Shown in pieces: positions 17,758 to 26,779 of a stretch of DNA of 58,910 nucleotides. Below the pieces are notes generated by a model. It was not told the DNA's origin and ran no database searches. It saw nothing but the letters and a program-made list of their open reading frames with translations. Numbering within the stretch: the stretch's first letter is position 1; each line of letters opens with the position of its first letter. The position numbers were made by a program, and so were the translations under genes. Origin of the DNA: Cellulosimicrobium composti (GTDB taxonomy: Bacteria > Actinomycetota > Actinomycetes > Actinomycetales > Cellulomonadaceae); NCBI RefSeq assembly GCF_009711085.1, contig NZ_WMKA01000019.1, forward strand, positions 1 through 58,910. The letters are read 5' to 3'.

Positions 17758-19170
17758 TCAGCCGACGCGCAGCGCCGCGACGATGTCGTCGACCCGCTGC
17801 TTCGCGTCGCCGAACAGCATCGCGGTGTTCTCGCGGAAGAACAGCGGGTTCTGCACCCCGGCGTAGCCCGCGGCCATCGACCGCTTGAACACCACGACCT
17901 GCCCCGCCTCCCAGACGCGCAGCACGGGCATCCCCGCGATGGGCGACCCGGGGTCGTCGAGGGCCGCGGGGTTGACGGTGTCGTTCGCCCCGATGACGAG
18001 CACGACGTCGGTGCTCGCCAGGTCGTCGTTGATCTCGTCCATCTCGAGCACGATGTCGTACGGGACGCGCGCCTCGGCCAGCAGCACGTTCATGTGTCCC
18101 GGGAGGCGGCCCGCGACCGGGTGCACCCCGAAGCGGACCTGGGTGCCGCCGTCGCGCAGCAGCTCGACGAGCTCGGCGACCGGGTACTGGGCCTTGGCGA
18201 CGGCCATGCCGTAGCCGGGGGTGATGACGACGCTCCGTGCGTCGCGCAGCAGCACGACCACGTCGTCGGCGGTCGTCTCGCGGTGCTCGCCCGCTGCGAC
18301 GTCGCCGCCGCCCGCGGGCGCCGCGCCCTCCTCGGCACCGAACCCGCCGAGGACGACGGACACGAACGAGCGGTTCATGGCCCGGCACATGATGTAGCTG
18401 AGGATGGCACCGGACGAGCCGACGAGCGCACCCGTGACGATGAGCAGGTCATTGCCGAGCATGAAGCCCGCCGCCGCCGCGGCCCAGCCGGAGTACGAGT
18501 TGAGCATCGACACGACGACGGGCATGTCGCCCCCGCCGATCGACGCGACGAGGTGCCAGCCCAGCGCGAGGGACACGACCGTGAGCAGCAGCAGCGGCCA
18601 GACCGACGGCGCGACGACGAACCACGCGACGAGCCCGAGGCTCACGACGAGCGCCGCGAGGTTGAGCAGGTTGCGGCCCGGGAGCTGGAGCGGGGCCGAG
18701 CGCGCGCGCCCCGAGAGCTTGAGGAACGCGACGACCGAGCCGGTGAACGTCACGGCGCCCACGAGCACGCCGAGCGCGACCTCGACGAGGTGCGCGACGT
18801 CGTCGCCCCCGGCCGCGTGCGCGGTGAGGTACGAGTTGAAGCCGACGAGCACGGCCGCGGCGCCGACGAAGCTGTGCAGGATCGCGATGAGCTCGGGCAT
18901 CTGCGTCATCTCGACGCGCCGCGCGCGCCACGTGCCGACGGCCGCGCCCACGAGCAGCACGACCGCGACGAGCAGCGCGGTGACGAGCACGGGGCGCGCG
19001 CTCGTGCCGAGCGCGAGGACGATCGTCGCGGCGAGCGCGAGGACCATGCCGACCATGCCGAGGACGTTGCCGCGGCGCGCGGACTCCTGCTTCGACAGGC
19101 CCGCGAGGCTCAGCACGAACAGCACGGCGGCGAGGACGTAGACCGCCTGGGCGACGGACGTCGCGGTCAT
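17758..19170 (-). CDS. pntB: NAD(P) transhydrogenase subunit beta
   Basis: 470 aa. Membrane domain II subunit plus the NADP(H)-binding domain III of proton-translocating transhydrogenase, which couples hydride transfer between NADH and NADP+ to the proton gradient. Roughly eight or nine hydrophobic helices fill residues ~1-270 ([35 protein letters not shown]). The soluble domain III begins near residue 285 and contains [41 protein letters not shown] and [12 protein letters not shown], the NADP-binding signatures, ending with [14 protein letters not shown]. The ATG overlaps the pntA stop by 4 nt. Confidence 0.95.
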   Translation of the reverse strand: MTATSVAQAVYVLAAVLFVLSLAGLSKQESARRGNVLGMVGMVLALAATIVLALGTSARPVLVTALLVAVVLLVGAAVGTWRARRVEMTQMPELIAILHSFVGAAAVLVGFNSYLTAHAAGGDDVAHLVEVALGVLVGAVTFTGSVVAFLKLSGRARSAPLQLPGRNLLNLAALVVSLGLVAWFVVAPSVWPLLLLTVVSLALGWHLVASIGGGDMPVVVSMLNSYSGWAAAAAGFMLGNDLLIVTGALVGSSGAILSYIMCRAMNRSFVSVVLGGFGAEEGAAPAGGGDVAAGEHRETTADDVVVLLRDARSVVITPGYGMAVAKAQYPVAELVELLRDGGTQVRFGVHPVAGRLPGHMNVLLAEARVPYDIVLEMDEINDDLASTDVVLVIGANDTVNPAALDDPGSPIAGMPVLRVWEAGQVVVFKRSMAAGYAGVQNPLFFRENTAMLFGDAKQRVDDIVAALRVG

Positions 19171-20759
19171 CGGGCCACCCCCCGCGCCGGAGCGTCCTTG
19201 CGGAACATGCGGATCATGCGGTTCGCGACGAGGAACCCGCCGAAGATGTTGATGCTCGCGACGGTCGCGGCGAGGACGGCGAGCGTCGTGACGACCCAGT
19301 CGTCGGACCCGATCTGCAGCAGCGCCCCGACGAGGATGATCCCGGAGATCGCGTTGGTCTGCGCCATGAGCGGCGTGTGCAGCGAGTGGGTGACGTTCGA
19401 GATCACGTAGTACCCGACGATCACGGCGAGCGTGAAGACCGTGACGTGCCCGACGAGCGACGGCGGCGCGAACGACAGCGCGAGCGTCACGAGGACCGCG
19501 GCGAGCGCCGCGCCCACGGTCCGCCGGCGTCGCCGCAGGGTCGCGGCCTCGGCCGCCGCGGCGGCGGCGCGCTCCCGCTCGGCCGCGTCGACCGCCGGGT
19601 CGGGTGGTGGCGAGGACACCGGGGACGGTGCGGCGCTCACTGCGACGGGCGGCGGCGGCCACAGGACCTCGCCGCCGCGCGCGACCGTCATGCCGCGCTG
19701 CACGGGGTCGTCGAGGTCGGGCACGAGCGCCCCGTCCCGCGCGGGCGTGAGGAGCTCGAGCAGGTGCACGACGTTCGTCCCGAGCAGCTGCGACGTGTGC
19801 TGGGGCAGGCGGCCCGCGAGGTCGGTCCAGCCGAGGATCACGACGCCGTTCGCGGTGACGACGCGCTCGCCCGGCACGGTGAGCGCGCAGTTGCCGCCGC
19901 CCGAGGCCGCGAGGTCCACGACGACGCTCCCCGGACGCATCCCCGCCACGGCCTCGGCCGTGAGCGTGCGCGGCGCGCGGCCGCGCACGAGCGCCGTCGT
20001 GACGACGACGTCGGCCTCGGCGGCCTCCCGCGCGTACACGGCGAGGGCCGCCGCCTCCTGCTCGGGCGTGAGCGGCTTGGCGTAGCCGTCGGCGGACATG
20101 CCCTGCTGCGCGGCGGGCTCGCGCACGGCCGTGCCGCCCATGGACTCGATCTGCTCGGCGGCCTCCGTGCGCACGTCGAACGCCCGTACCTGCGCGCCGA
20201 GGCTCGCGGCCGCGCCGACCGCGGCGAGGCCCGCGACGCCGCCGCCGATGACGAACACCGTCGCGGGCGGCGTCTTCCCCGCGGCGGTGACCTGCCCGGC
20301 GAACATGCCGCCGTACTCGGCCGCGGCCTCGACGACGGCGCGGTACCCGGCGACGTTCGAGAGCGTGCTCAGCACGTCGAGCGCCTGCGCGCGCGAGATG
20401 CGGGGCACGGCGTCGAGCGCGAGCGCGGTGACGCCGTGGTCCGCGAGGCGCTGCACGAGGCCGGGGTCGTTCGCGGGGCCGAGCATCGCGACGAGGGTGG
20501 CGCCCGGGCGCAGGAGCGCCACCTGCGCGTCGGTGGGCGCGTTCACCGCGGTCACGACGTCGGCGCCCCACGCGGTGGCCGCGTCGCCGACCGTCGCGCC
20601 CGCCGCCTCGTAGGCGGCGTCGGAGAACGTGGCCCCCGCACCGGCGTCGTGCTCGACGACGACCTCGTACCCGAGCGCCCGCAGGCGCTCGACCGTGCGC
20701 GGGGTCGCGGCGACGAGCCGCTCCCCGTCCCTCATCTCGCGGGGGACACCGATCCTCAC
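19167..20759 (-). CDS. pntA: NAD(P) transhydrogenase subunit alpha
   Basis: 530 aa with the GTG start at 20759 (IGVPRE follows at once; GAGGTGAGGAG lies upstream). In-frame ATGs at 20786 and 20795 would add 9-12 residues. The NAD(H)-binding domain I occupies residues ~1-380, with alanine dehydrogenase-like [17 protein letters not shown] and the nucleotide fold [31 protein letters not shown] linker of ~60 residues is followed by four transmembrane helices near the C-terminus ([24 protein letters not shown]...[16 protein letters not shown]). Alpha and beta form a two-gene operon, unlike the three-gene form of some bacteria. Supplies NADPH. Confidence 0.94.
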   Translation of the reverse strand: MRIGVPREMRDGERLVAATPRTVERLRALGYEVVVEHDAGAGATFSDAAYEAAGATVGDAATAWGADVVTAVNAPTDAQVALLRPGATLVAMLGPANDPGLVQRLADHGVTALALDAVPRISRAQALDVLSTLSNVAGYRAVVEAAAEYGGMFAGQVTAAGKTPPATVFVIGGGVAGLAAVGAAASLGAQVRAFDVRTEAAEQIESMGGTAVREPAAQQGMSADGYAKPLTPEQEAAALAVYAREAAEADVVVTTALVRGRAPRTLTAEAVAGMRPGSVVVDLAASGGGNCALTVPGERVVTANGVVILGWTDLAGRLPQHTSQLLGTNVVHLLELLTPARDGALVPDLDDPVQRGMTVARGGEVLWPPPPVAVSAAPSPVSSPPPDPAVDAAERERAAAAAAEAATLRRRRRTVGAALAAVLVTLALSFAPPSLVGHVTVFTLAVIVGYYVISNVTHSLHTPLMAQTNAISGIILVGALLQIGSDDWVVTTLAVLAATVASINIFGGFLVANRMIRMFRKDAPARGVAR

Positions 20760-20909
20760 GTGCGGGCTCCTCACCTCGTCGAGCATCGTCGGCACCCGTG
20801 CCGCCGCTCGTGCGCCGCGGGGTGCGCCGCGAGCCTATCGGGGGCCGCCCCCGCCGTCCCGGGTCCAACGTCCCCGCGCCGCACGCCGTCGGGACGGGGC
20901 GCACGGCGG

Positions 20910-20937
20910 GCGGGATGGGGACGAGTCCCCATCCCGC
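20910..20937. promoter_or_regulatory. Perfect 12-bp palindrome between divergent pntA and lipoprotein gene
   Basis: GCGGGATGGGGA (20910-20921) and its exact complement (20926-20937) with a CGAG loop. It sits in the 249-bp divergent intergenic region, where it could be an operator or a strong RNA hairpin in the leader of either gene. The rest of this region shows no gene. Confidence 0.6.
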
Positions 20938-21008
20938 GGGCTGGCTCCGGGCGGCCGCGATCGGCGAGGATCGGGGCGCACATACCCACACGCACCCCAG
21001 GGGGCACC

Positions 21009-21341
21009 ATGCGCCGTACCGCCACTCGTCCGATCGTCCTCGCGGCCGCCGCCGCACTGTGCGCGGTCGCGCTCGCCGGGTGCACCGCCAGCGCGAGCGC
21101 GAACCTCACAGTCCCCGCCTCGAAGATCGCGCAGGACGCCGAGGGCGCGCTCGCCGAGATCGGCGAGGCCGACGTGGACTGCGGCGACGGCACCGTGGAC
21201 CTCGTGGACGGTGAGGTCGTCGAGTGCGAGCTCACCGACCCGGCGACCGGCACCGTGTACGACACGACCGTCACGCTCTCCGACGTCGAGGGCACGAACT
21301 ACCACGTCGACGTCCAGGTCGCCGAGACCCCGAAGGCCTGA
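21009..21341 (+). CDS. DUF4333-type lipoprotein
   Basis: 110 aa. A signal peptide with an Arg-rich n-region (MRRTATRP), a hydrophobic core and lipobox LAGC places it as a membrane-anchored lipoprotein outside the cell. The mature part resembles DUF4333: two Cys ~20 residues apart (DVDCGDG...[20 protein letters not shown]), probably disulphide-bonded, in a small beta domain of unknown role. AGGGGGCACC precedes the ATG. It converges with the MFS gene, 21 bp away, so it is probably a single-gene unit. Confidence 0.75.
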   Translation: MRRTATRPIVLAAAAALCAVALAGCTASASANLTVPASKIAQDAEGALAEIGEADVDCGDGTVDLVDGEVVECELTDPATGTVYDTTVTLSDVEGTNYHVDVQVAETPKA

Positions 21342-21362
21342 CGCCCGGGCGGCGTCCGCGGC

Positions 21363-22547
21363 TCAGCGCGCCGCCCCGGCCTGCGCGGGGGCGACGACGC
21401 GGAGCAGGGGCGCCGCCAGCAGCAGGGCCGTCGCCGTGGCCGCGGCGGCGACCCACACCGGTCCGACCTCGCCGAGCCCCGTGGCGAGGGTCGCCGCCGC
21501 GACCGCCGGCCCCGCGGCCGCTCCGACGTTGAGCGCCGCCGTGGCGTAGGACCCGCCCATGCTCGGGGCCCGGGCCGCGGCGTAGAGCACGCGCGTGATC
21601 AGGGTGCTCCCGACGGCGAAGCCCAGGGCGCCCTGGACGAGGACGAGGCCGAGCAGCGCGGCCGGGTGCGCCGCGAACGCTGCCGTGGCGACCCATCCCA
21701 GGAGCAGCAGCACGCCGCCCACCGTGACGACGACCCGCGGGCTGCGGTCGGACACCCGCCCGGCGACGGTGACCCCGACGAAGGAGCCGACGCCGAAGAG
21801 CACGAGCGCGATCGCCACCCACCACGGGCTCAGCCCCGCGACGTCGGTGACGAGCGGCGCCAGGAACGTGAGCGCCGCGAAGGTGCCGGTGTTGACGAGC
21901 GCGGCGAGCACCATCGGCAGGACCAGCCGCAGCGATGCGAGCGCGGCGAGCTCCGCGCGCAGCGACGGCCCGCCGACCACGTGCACGGACGCGTGGGCAC
22001 GGCGCGCCCGGGGGATGCCCCGGGCGATCCCGAGGGTTGCCGGGACGCACACGAGCGCGACCGCCCAGAAGGTCGAGCGCCACCCCGTGGCGGTGCCGAG
22101 GAGAGCGCCGGCCGGGACGCCGGCGACCATGGCGACGGTGGTGCCGGACAGGAGGACGGCGACGGCGCGACCCTTCCGGTCCGGGGCGACGAGCGTGGCC
22201 GCGGTGCTGAGCGCGACGGCGAGGAACCCCGCGTCGGCGACGGCCGCGACCAGGCGCGTCGTGAAGAGGACCGCGAAGCTCGGCGTGACCGCGCCGACGA
22301 CGTGCGCGAGGGCGAACAGGACGAGACAGCCGAGGAGCGTGGCGCGCGCCGGCAGGCGACGCGTGAGCGCCGCCATGGTCGGTGCGCCCACCACCATGCC
22401 GAGGGCGAACGCCGAGGTGAGGAGGCCGGCCGTCCCGACCGGGACGCCGACGTCGGCGGCGATGTCCGGGACGAGCCCGGCGAGCATGAACTCCGAGGTG
22501 CCCATGGCGAAGACCGCCAGGGCGAGGACGTACAGGGCACGAGGCAT
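21363..22547 (-). CDS. MFS efflux transporter, chloramphenicol (Cml/Cmx) type
   Basis: 394 aa, twelve hydrophobic segments. The N-terminus (MPRALYVLALAVFAMGTSEFMLAGLVPDIAADVGV) closely follows the CmlR/Cmx chloramphenicol exporters of actinobacteria; the acidic GTSEFMLAGL motif in helix 1, the loop-2 motif GAPTMAALTRRLPAR and the PAGALLG motif C in helix 5 are visible, and the length fits. The start at 22547 was chosen for this family N-terminus; an in-frame ATG 24 codons upstream lacks conservation. Export of chloramphenicol is plausible but unproven: several relatives transport sugars or other drugs. Confidence 0.8.
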   Translation of the reverse strand: MPRALYVLALAVFAMGTSEFMLAGLVPDIAADVGVPVGTAGLLTSAFALGMVVGAPTMAALTRRLPARATLLGCLVLFALAHVVGAVTPSFAVLFTTRLVAAVADAGFLAVALSTAATLVAPDRKGRAVAVLLSGTTVAMVAGVPAGALLGTATGWRSTFWAVALVCVPATLGIARGIPRARRAHASVHVVGGPSLRAELAALASLRLVLPMVLAALVNTGTFAALTFLAPLVTDVAGLSPWWVAIALVLFGVGSFVGVTVAGRVSDRSPRVVVTVGGVLLLLGWVATAAFAAHPAALLGLVLVQGALGFAVGSTLITRVLYAAARAPSMGGSYATAALNVGAAAGPAVAAATLATGLGEVGPVWVAAAATATALLLAAPLLRVVAPAQAGAAR

Positions 22548-22670
22548 CGAGGGCTCCGAGGTGAGTTGACGAGCGGGGAGGCGTCTCGTCACCACGGTCA
22601 GCGCCCGGGCGCGCGGCACCCGTCGCGGCCGTGCACGGCGGCAGGCGGGATGGTGTCAGGAGCTCAGCGG

Positions 22671-22706
22671 TCCGGGGCTGACGGTGCGTGACCGGCAGCC
22701 CCCGGA
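22671..22706. terminator. Hairpin between the MFS and LPG-synthase-like genes
   Basis: TCCGGGGCTG (22671-22680) pairs with CAGCCCCCGGA (22696-22706) with one bulged C, and CGGT/ACCG pair inside. On the minus strand it follows the stop of the gene ending at 22796 and precedes the MFS start by ~125 nt, so it could terminate the upstream gene or attenuate the MFS gene. The 248-bp gap has no other feature. Confidence 0.45.
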
Positions 22707-22795
22707 GTGGATGCCTCGGGGCTCGACATGCTCCCACCCTACCGAGCGCGGGCAGGGCGTCTCCAGCACCGCAGCCGCCCCCGGGGCGACGACCA

Positions 22796-25603
22796 TCAGA
22801 GGTCGCCGGTCTTCTGCAGGTAGCGCATCGCGAACCACCCGAGCGGGATGCGCGCCCAGTACGTCGCGACACGGAAGAGCATCGCGACGGACGTCGCGAT
22901 CGCGGGCGGGACCTGCGCGGCGGTCAGACCGGCGATGAGCGCGAGCTCGATCGCGCCGAGGCCGCCCGGCGTCGGGACGGCGGCGCCGGCGGCGTTGCCC
23001 ACCAGGTAGATCACGGCGACGTCCACGAGGTCGAGCTGCTGCCCGAACGCGGCGAGCGCGGCGTCGAACGCGAGCACGTACCCGAGCGTCATGACGATGT
23101 TGCCCGCGAAGCCGAGCCCGAGACGCCCCGGCTGCCCCAGCATCTCCGACAGGCGAGGCCACACCTGCTGCACCGTCGGCCGGATCTTCGCGAGCGCCCA
23201 CGTGCGCACCGCGGGGACGAGGAGCGTGGCGAGGACCGCCAGGGCGACGCCCCCGATCGCGAGCAGGACGGTGGTCGACGGGAGCTGCACGAGCCCGCCC
23301 TCGCCCGTGAAGACGGACAGCACGACGAGGATGAGGATCGTCACGACGAACTGCGACACCTGCACGAGGCCCACGGTCGCGACGGCCATGGGTGTCGAGA
23401 TGCCGCGCCGGGTGAGCAGGCGCAGGTTGAGCGCGGCCGGGCCGATGCCCGCGGGCGCGGCGAGCGCGATGTAGGAGCCCGCGGCCTGGGTGAGGTTGAC
23501 GCGCCAGAACGGCAGGCGCTTGGGGGAGAACGCGGTGAGCGTGAGCGCCGCCCCGACCCACGTGAGGACGCCGAGCGCGAACGACAGGACGGCGAACCAG
23601 GGGTTGGCCTCCGTGACGGCGGTCGCGATCTGGTCGAAGTTGAACGACGTGACGAGCGCCGTGACGGCCGCGATGACGAGGACGAGCGTGAGGATCGTGC
23701 GCGCACCGAAGCGGGTGATGCGCTGCGGGTCGACGTCCGCCTCCGGCAGCCGCTCGACGAGCGCGGCGCGCAGCTCCTTGAGCAGCTCCTTGTCCTGCCG
23801 GATCTCCTCGCGCGTGCTCGGCGGCAGCGCGACGGACTGGAGCAGGGGGCCGATCGCGGCGATGTCGTCGTCGGGCAGCACGCTCACCGCGGACTCCACG
23901 GCGCGGCGCGCGCCGACGCGCAGCGCGAGCAGCGCGACCATCTGCGCGAGGTCCAGGCGGCGCGCGAGCTCGGACGACGCGATGTCGCCCTGCTCCCATC
24001 CCGTCAGCCAGACCTGCGGCGCCCCGGTGGCGGGCTCGCGCGAGACGAGCATGACGTCCGACGTCAGCGCGCGGTGCGCGATCCCGGCGGAGTGGGCGAG
24101 GCGGAGCTGGCGCCACGCCTCGTTGAGCACGGAGTCGGTGAGGTCGCCGACAGGGAGGTCGCGCAGCGACACGGCTCCGGTCGCGTGCTCCTGCACCAGG
24201 ACCATCGAGTCCTCCGACTCGGCGACGCCGAGCAGCCGCGGCGTGCGCACGCCCGCGGCGCGTGCCGCGTAGGAGAGCAGCGCGGTGCGCTCCGCGGCGG
24301 CGCGCAGCGAGATCGCGGCACGTCCCTCGCTGCCGCGCAGGCGCAGGGACCGCCAGAGGCGGGTGAGGGAACCGACGACCTGCCGGTCGCCGTCGAGCAC
24401 GACGACGTCCCGCCGCACGCCGTCCTCCGTGAGCATCGCGTAGACGCGGTTGTCGCCCGCGCGCGTGAGCGCGATGGCGGCCGGGTCCGACGGGGCGTCC
24501 GGGGCGTCGTCCTCGGCCGGCGCCCCGGCCGGGCCGGCCGCCGTCTCCCGGCCGGGCGCCGCGGGCGTGCCCAGGTGCTGCGCGGCGAGCGCGGCGTCGG
24601 CGGTGAGGACCGTTCCCGCGTCGTCCGTGGCGCCGGGGGCGCGCAGGACGCCGACGTGGACCTCCGCGGTGATGCGACCCTCCGCGTCGACCTCGGTGAT
24701 GGGGTCGTCCGCGGCCTCGGCGAGCTCCTCGTCGTCGGTGACGTCGCGGACGCGCACGAGCGCCGTGGGGGAGAAGCCGGCGCGCCGGACGCCCGCCACG
24801 AGGTCGGGGCCGTAGGCGCGCTCGCTGCGCACGCCCGAGACGTAGCGCACCGCCAGCCCGGCGATGCGGCCGAGCAGCAGCGTGATGATGATGCCCGGCA
24901 GCGAGACCTGGCCCGTGACGAGCACGACGCCGATCGCGACGAACAGCAGGTTCCACGACCACTTGACCGTGCGGCGCCGGGTCCGGGTCCCGGCGGCCGT
25001 GAGCAGGCCGCCGATCGCGGCGACGTACCCGGGGACGGTGAGCCGCCACTCGCCCTGCGTGAAGACCGACAGGCCGCGCACGAGCTCGTCGGAGCCCCAC
25101 GTGCGCAGCGCGAGCACGACGAGGACGCCGAGGAGCAGCCCGAGGGCGGCGGCGACGATGGACTCGACGACCTGCCGGCCGAGCCGGCGGACCCCGAGCT
25201 CGGTGAGGACCGCGATGGGCACGAAGAGCGTGACGAGGCCCTCGAGCACCGCGACGGGGACGAACAGGATCCGCGCGAGCAGGTCGGAGAAGTTGCGCAC
25301 GTCCTCCGCGACGCCCGCCGTCGTGCCGTGCGCGTAGACGGTCATGAGCAGCACGACCACGACGCCCGCCGCGCACAGCACGAGGTTGACGAGGTCGACC
25401 GGGTGGCGCACGCGAGGCTCGGCCGTGTCGACGACGCGGACGGTGCCCTCCTCGTCGCGGTCCCGCGGTGCGAGGAGCGCCTCGAGCGCGCCCGTCTGCG
25501 GCCGCGGTTCCGGGCGTCCCTGGCTCACGAGAGAGCCGACCTCGACGACCGCGCCGACGTGGGACGCGTCGCGCGCGGAGGGCTCGGGCGCGGGGGACGA
25601 CAT
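22796..25603 (-). CDS. Membrane protein: N-terminal TM region, pseudokinase, LPG-synthase-like TM domain
   Basis: 935 aa. Residues ~70-255 carry six or seven hydrophobic helices. Residues ~395-560 resemble a protein kinase/ABC1-like fold (ALLSYAARAAGVRTPRLLGVAESEDSMVLVQEH... LRLAHSAGIAHRALTSDVMLV), but the catalytic-loop Asp position after HR is Ala, the usual Asn is Asp, and the DFG motif is replaced by LTGWEQG, so it is probably catalytically dead. Residues ~633-935 match the lysylphosphatidylglycerol-synthase TM (YbhN/UPF0104) family, with the GNAAGAAVPTPGGLGAIELALIAGLTA signature. There is no aminoacyl-transferase (DUF2156) domain, so it should not itself make lysyl-PG; flippase-like or polymer export roles are guesses. 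A TAGACT hexamer lies 7 nt before the ATG. Confidence 0.75.
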   Translation of the reverse strand: MSSPAPEPSARDASHVGAVVEVGSLVSQGRPEPRPQTGALEALLAPRDRDEEGTVRVVDTAEPRVRHPVDLVNLVLCAAGVVVVLLMTVYAHGTTAGVAEDVRNFSDLLARILFVPVAVLEGLVTLFVPIAVLTELGVRRLGRQVVESIVAAALGLLLGVLVVLALRTWGSDELVRGLSVFTQGEWRLTVPGYVAAIGGLLTAAGTRTRRRTVKWSWNLLFVAIGVVLVTGQVSLPGIIITLLLGRIAGLAVRYVSGVRSERAYGPDLVAGVRRAGFSPTALVRVRDVTDDEELAEAADDPITEVDAEGRITAEVHVGVLRAPGATDDAGTVLTADAALAAQHLGTPAAPGRETAAGPAGAPAEDDAPDAPSDPAAIALTRAGDNRVYAMLTEDGVRRDVVVLDGDRQVVGSLTRLWRSLRLRGSEGRAAISLRAAAERTALLSYAARAAGVRTPRLLGVAESEDSMVLVQEHATGAVSLRDLPVGDLTDSVLNEAWRQLRLAHSAGIAHRALTSDVMLVSREPATGAPQVWLTGWEQGDIASSELARRLDLAQMVALLALRVGARRAVESAVSVLPDDDIAAIGPLLQSVALPPSTREEIRQDKELLKELRAALVERLPEADVDPQRITRFGARTILTLVLVIAAVTALVTSFNFDQIATAVTEANPWFAVLSFALGVLTWVGAALTLTAFSPKRLPFWRVNLTQAAGSYIALAAPAGIGPAALNLRLLTRRGISTPMAVATVGLVQVSQFVVTILILVVLSVFTGEGGLVQLPSTTVLLAIGGVALAVLATLLVPAVRTWALAKIRPTVQQVWPRLSEMLGQPGRLGLGFAGNIVMTLGYVLAFDAALAAFGQQLDLVDVAVIYLVGNAAGAAVPTPGGLGAIELALIAGLTAAQVPPAIATSVAMLFRVATYWARIPLGWFAMRYLQKTGDL

Positions 25604-25610
25604 GCGAGCG

Positions 25611-25616
25611 AGTCTA
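25611..25616 (-). promoter_or_regulatory. -10 element, probable leaderless promoter
   Basis: On the minus strand TAGACT ends 7 nt before the ATG at 25603. There is no ribosome binding site between them. Confidence 0.45.
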
Positions 25617-25768
25617 GGTGCGGGGGTGTTGGCGGGCGCGGGATTTGGCCGGTTCCTCCGGGTGATTCGCCCCGTTCGCCCGCATGCCGGACGCCCGTGG
25701 CGGCCCGTTCGGCGGGCGGGTGTGAGCAAGCCCTCCCTAGCATGGGGCGGAGCACCCAGGAGGCCGGC

Positions 25769-26506
25769 ATGGCACGAGGCACGACGACCGAGCGTCCCGC
25801 CGCGGGCGACCCCGCGACGCCGGACGAGGACGGCCAGGAGCGCAACCCGTTCCGGAAGGTGTGGTGGCTCCCGGTGGTCCGGGGGACCCTTCTCGTCGTC
25901 CTGGGCCTCCTCCTCATGATCGAGCCGCTCGAGCGGCTGGGGACGCTCCGGGTCGTGCTGGGAGCGTTCCTCGTGGCCGACGGCGTGCTGGTCGCCGTGC
26001 AGGGGTTCGTGCACCGGCGGCAGGTGGGGTCCGCGTGGTGGCTCGCGCAGGCGGGCGTCAACGTCGTGTTCGGCGTGGTCGTGGCGTTGTGGCCGGACCT
26101 CACCGCGACCGCGGTCTACTACGTGCTGGCCGTGTGGGTCCTCGTGCTCGGTATCACGACGATCGCGGGTGCTGCCGCGCTCGCGCGCAACCGCGACCTG
26201 GGCTGGGCGTGGATGCTCGCGGTCGGGATCGTCTCGGTGCTGTTCGGGGTCCTGCTCGTCACGCGCCCGCTCGACTCCTTCGACGTGCTGCGCCTCGTGA
26301 CCGTCGTGTTCGCGCTCTACGCCTTCGTGACGGGCGCGATCCACGTGGTGTCCGGGTTCGCGGTCCGGGCGGTCGCGCGCGAGCTCGCCGACCTGCGCGC
26401 GCAGGCCGTCGCGGCGGGCGTCGTCGTGACGGGGGGCTCGGTGCTCGGTGCCGCCGCCGACGGCGCGGACCCGGCGGGCCCGTCGGTGCCGGCCGCGGAC
26501 TCCTGA
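25769..26506 (+). CDS. HdeD/DUF308-family membrane protein
   Basis: 245 aa. About seven hydrophobic helices in internally repeated pairs (VVRGTLLVVLGLLLMIEPLERLGTLRVVLGAFLVADGVLV; VNVVFGVVVALWPDLTATAVYYVLAVWVLVLGI; LAVGIVSVLFGVLLVTRPLDSFDVLRLVTVVFALYAFVTG), each with the W/R-P-D-x-T pattern of the HdeD family, an acid-stress membrane protein in E. coli but uncharacterised in actinobacteria. The ATG at 25769 has a perfect AGGAGG six nt upstream. A second family member is at 43886-44479. Single gene, divergent from the LPG-synthase-like gene. Confidence 0.8.
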   Translation: MARGTTTERPAAGDPATPDEDGQERNPFRKVWWLPVVRGTLLVVLGLLLMIEPLERLGTLRVVLGAFLVADGVLVAVQGFVHRRQVGSAWWLAQAGVNVVFGVVVALWPDLTATAVYYVLAVWVLVLGITTIAGAAALARNRDLGWAWMLAVGIVSVLFGVLLVTRPLDSFDVLRLVTVVFALYAFVTGAIHVVSGFAVRAVARELADLRAQAVAAGVVVTGGSVLGAAADGADPAGPSVPAADS

Positions 26507-26592
26507 GGCCGCCCGGAGAGGGGCGGACTCTACACCTGCGCCGTACGTCGCGACGATGTGTCTCACGTCACGACCGTTGCCCGGGGCGCAGG

Positions 26593-26608
26593 GTTACGAC
26601 CGGGTAAC
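26593..26608. promoter_or_regulatory. Inverted repeat upstream of the peptide ABC operon
   Basis: GTTAC-GACCGG-GTAAC (5-6-5) in an AT-richer patch ~170 bp before the binding-protein start. The 273-bp region 26507-26779 holds no gene and presumably contains the operon promoter. No clear -35/-10 pair could be assigned. Confidence 0.3.
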
Positions 26609-26779
26609 AACACTGGCGTTCTGTCCAGGTTTTTACCGATCCTGAGCCCGGCGCGACATCTCGTCGTGCTAGAAATCACGACACTCCGCCGACAGGTCGG
26701 GGTCCTGGTGCGTGCAGCGTCGCACCACCGGTGTCTCGCACCCCGAGAAACCCACGAAAGAGGTAGACACAAGACAGCG

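Noticed and set aside
18094-20795. Plus-strand frames opposite pntA/pntB
   Set aside because: Arg/Asp/His-rich shadows. The minus-strand transhydrogenase genes have full motifs and normal codon use.
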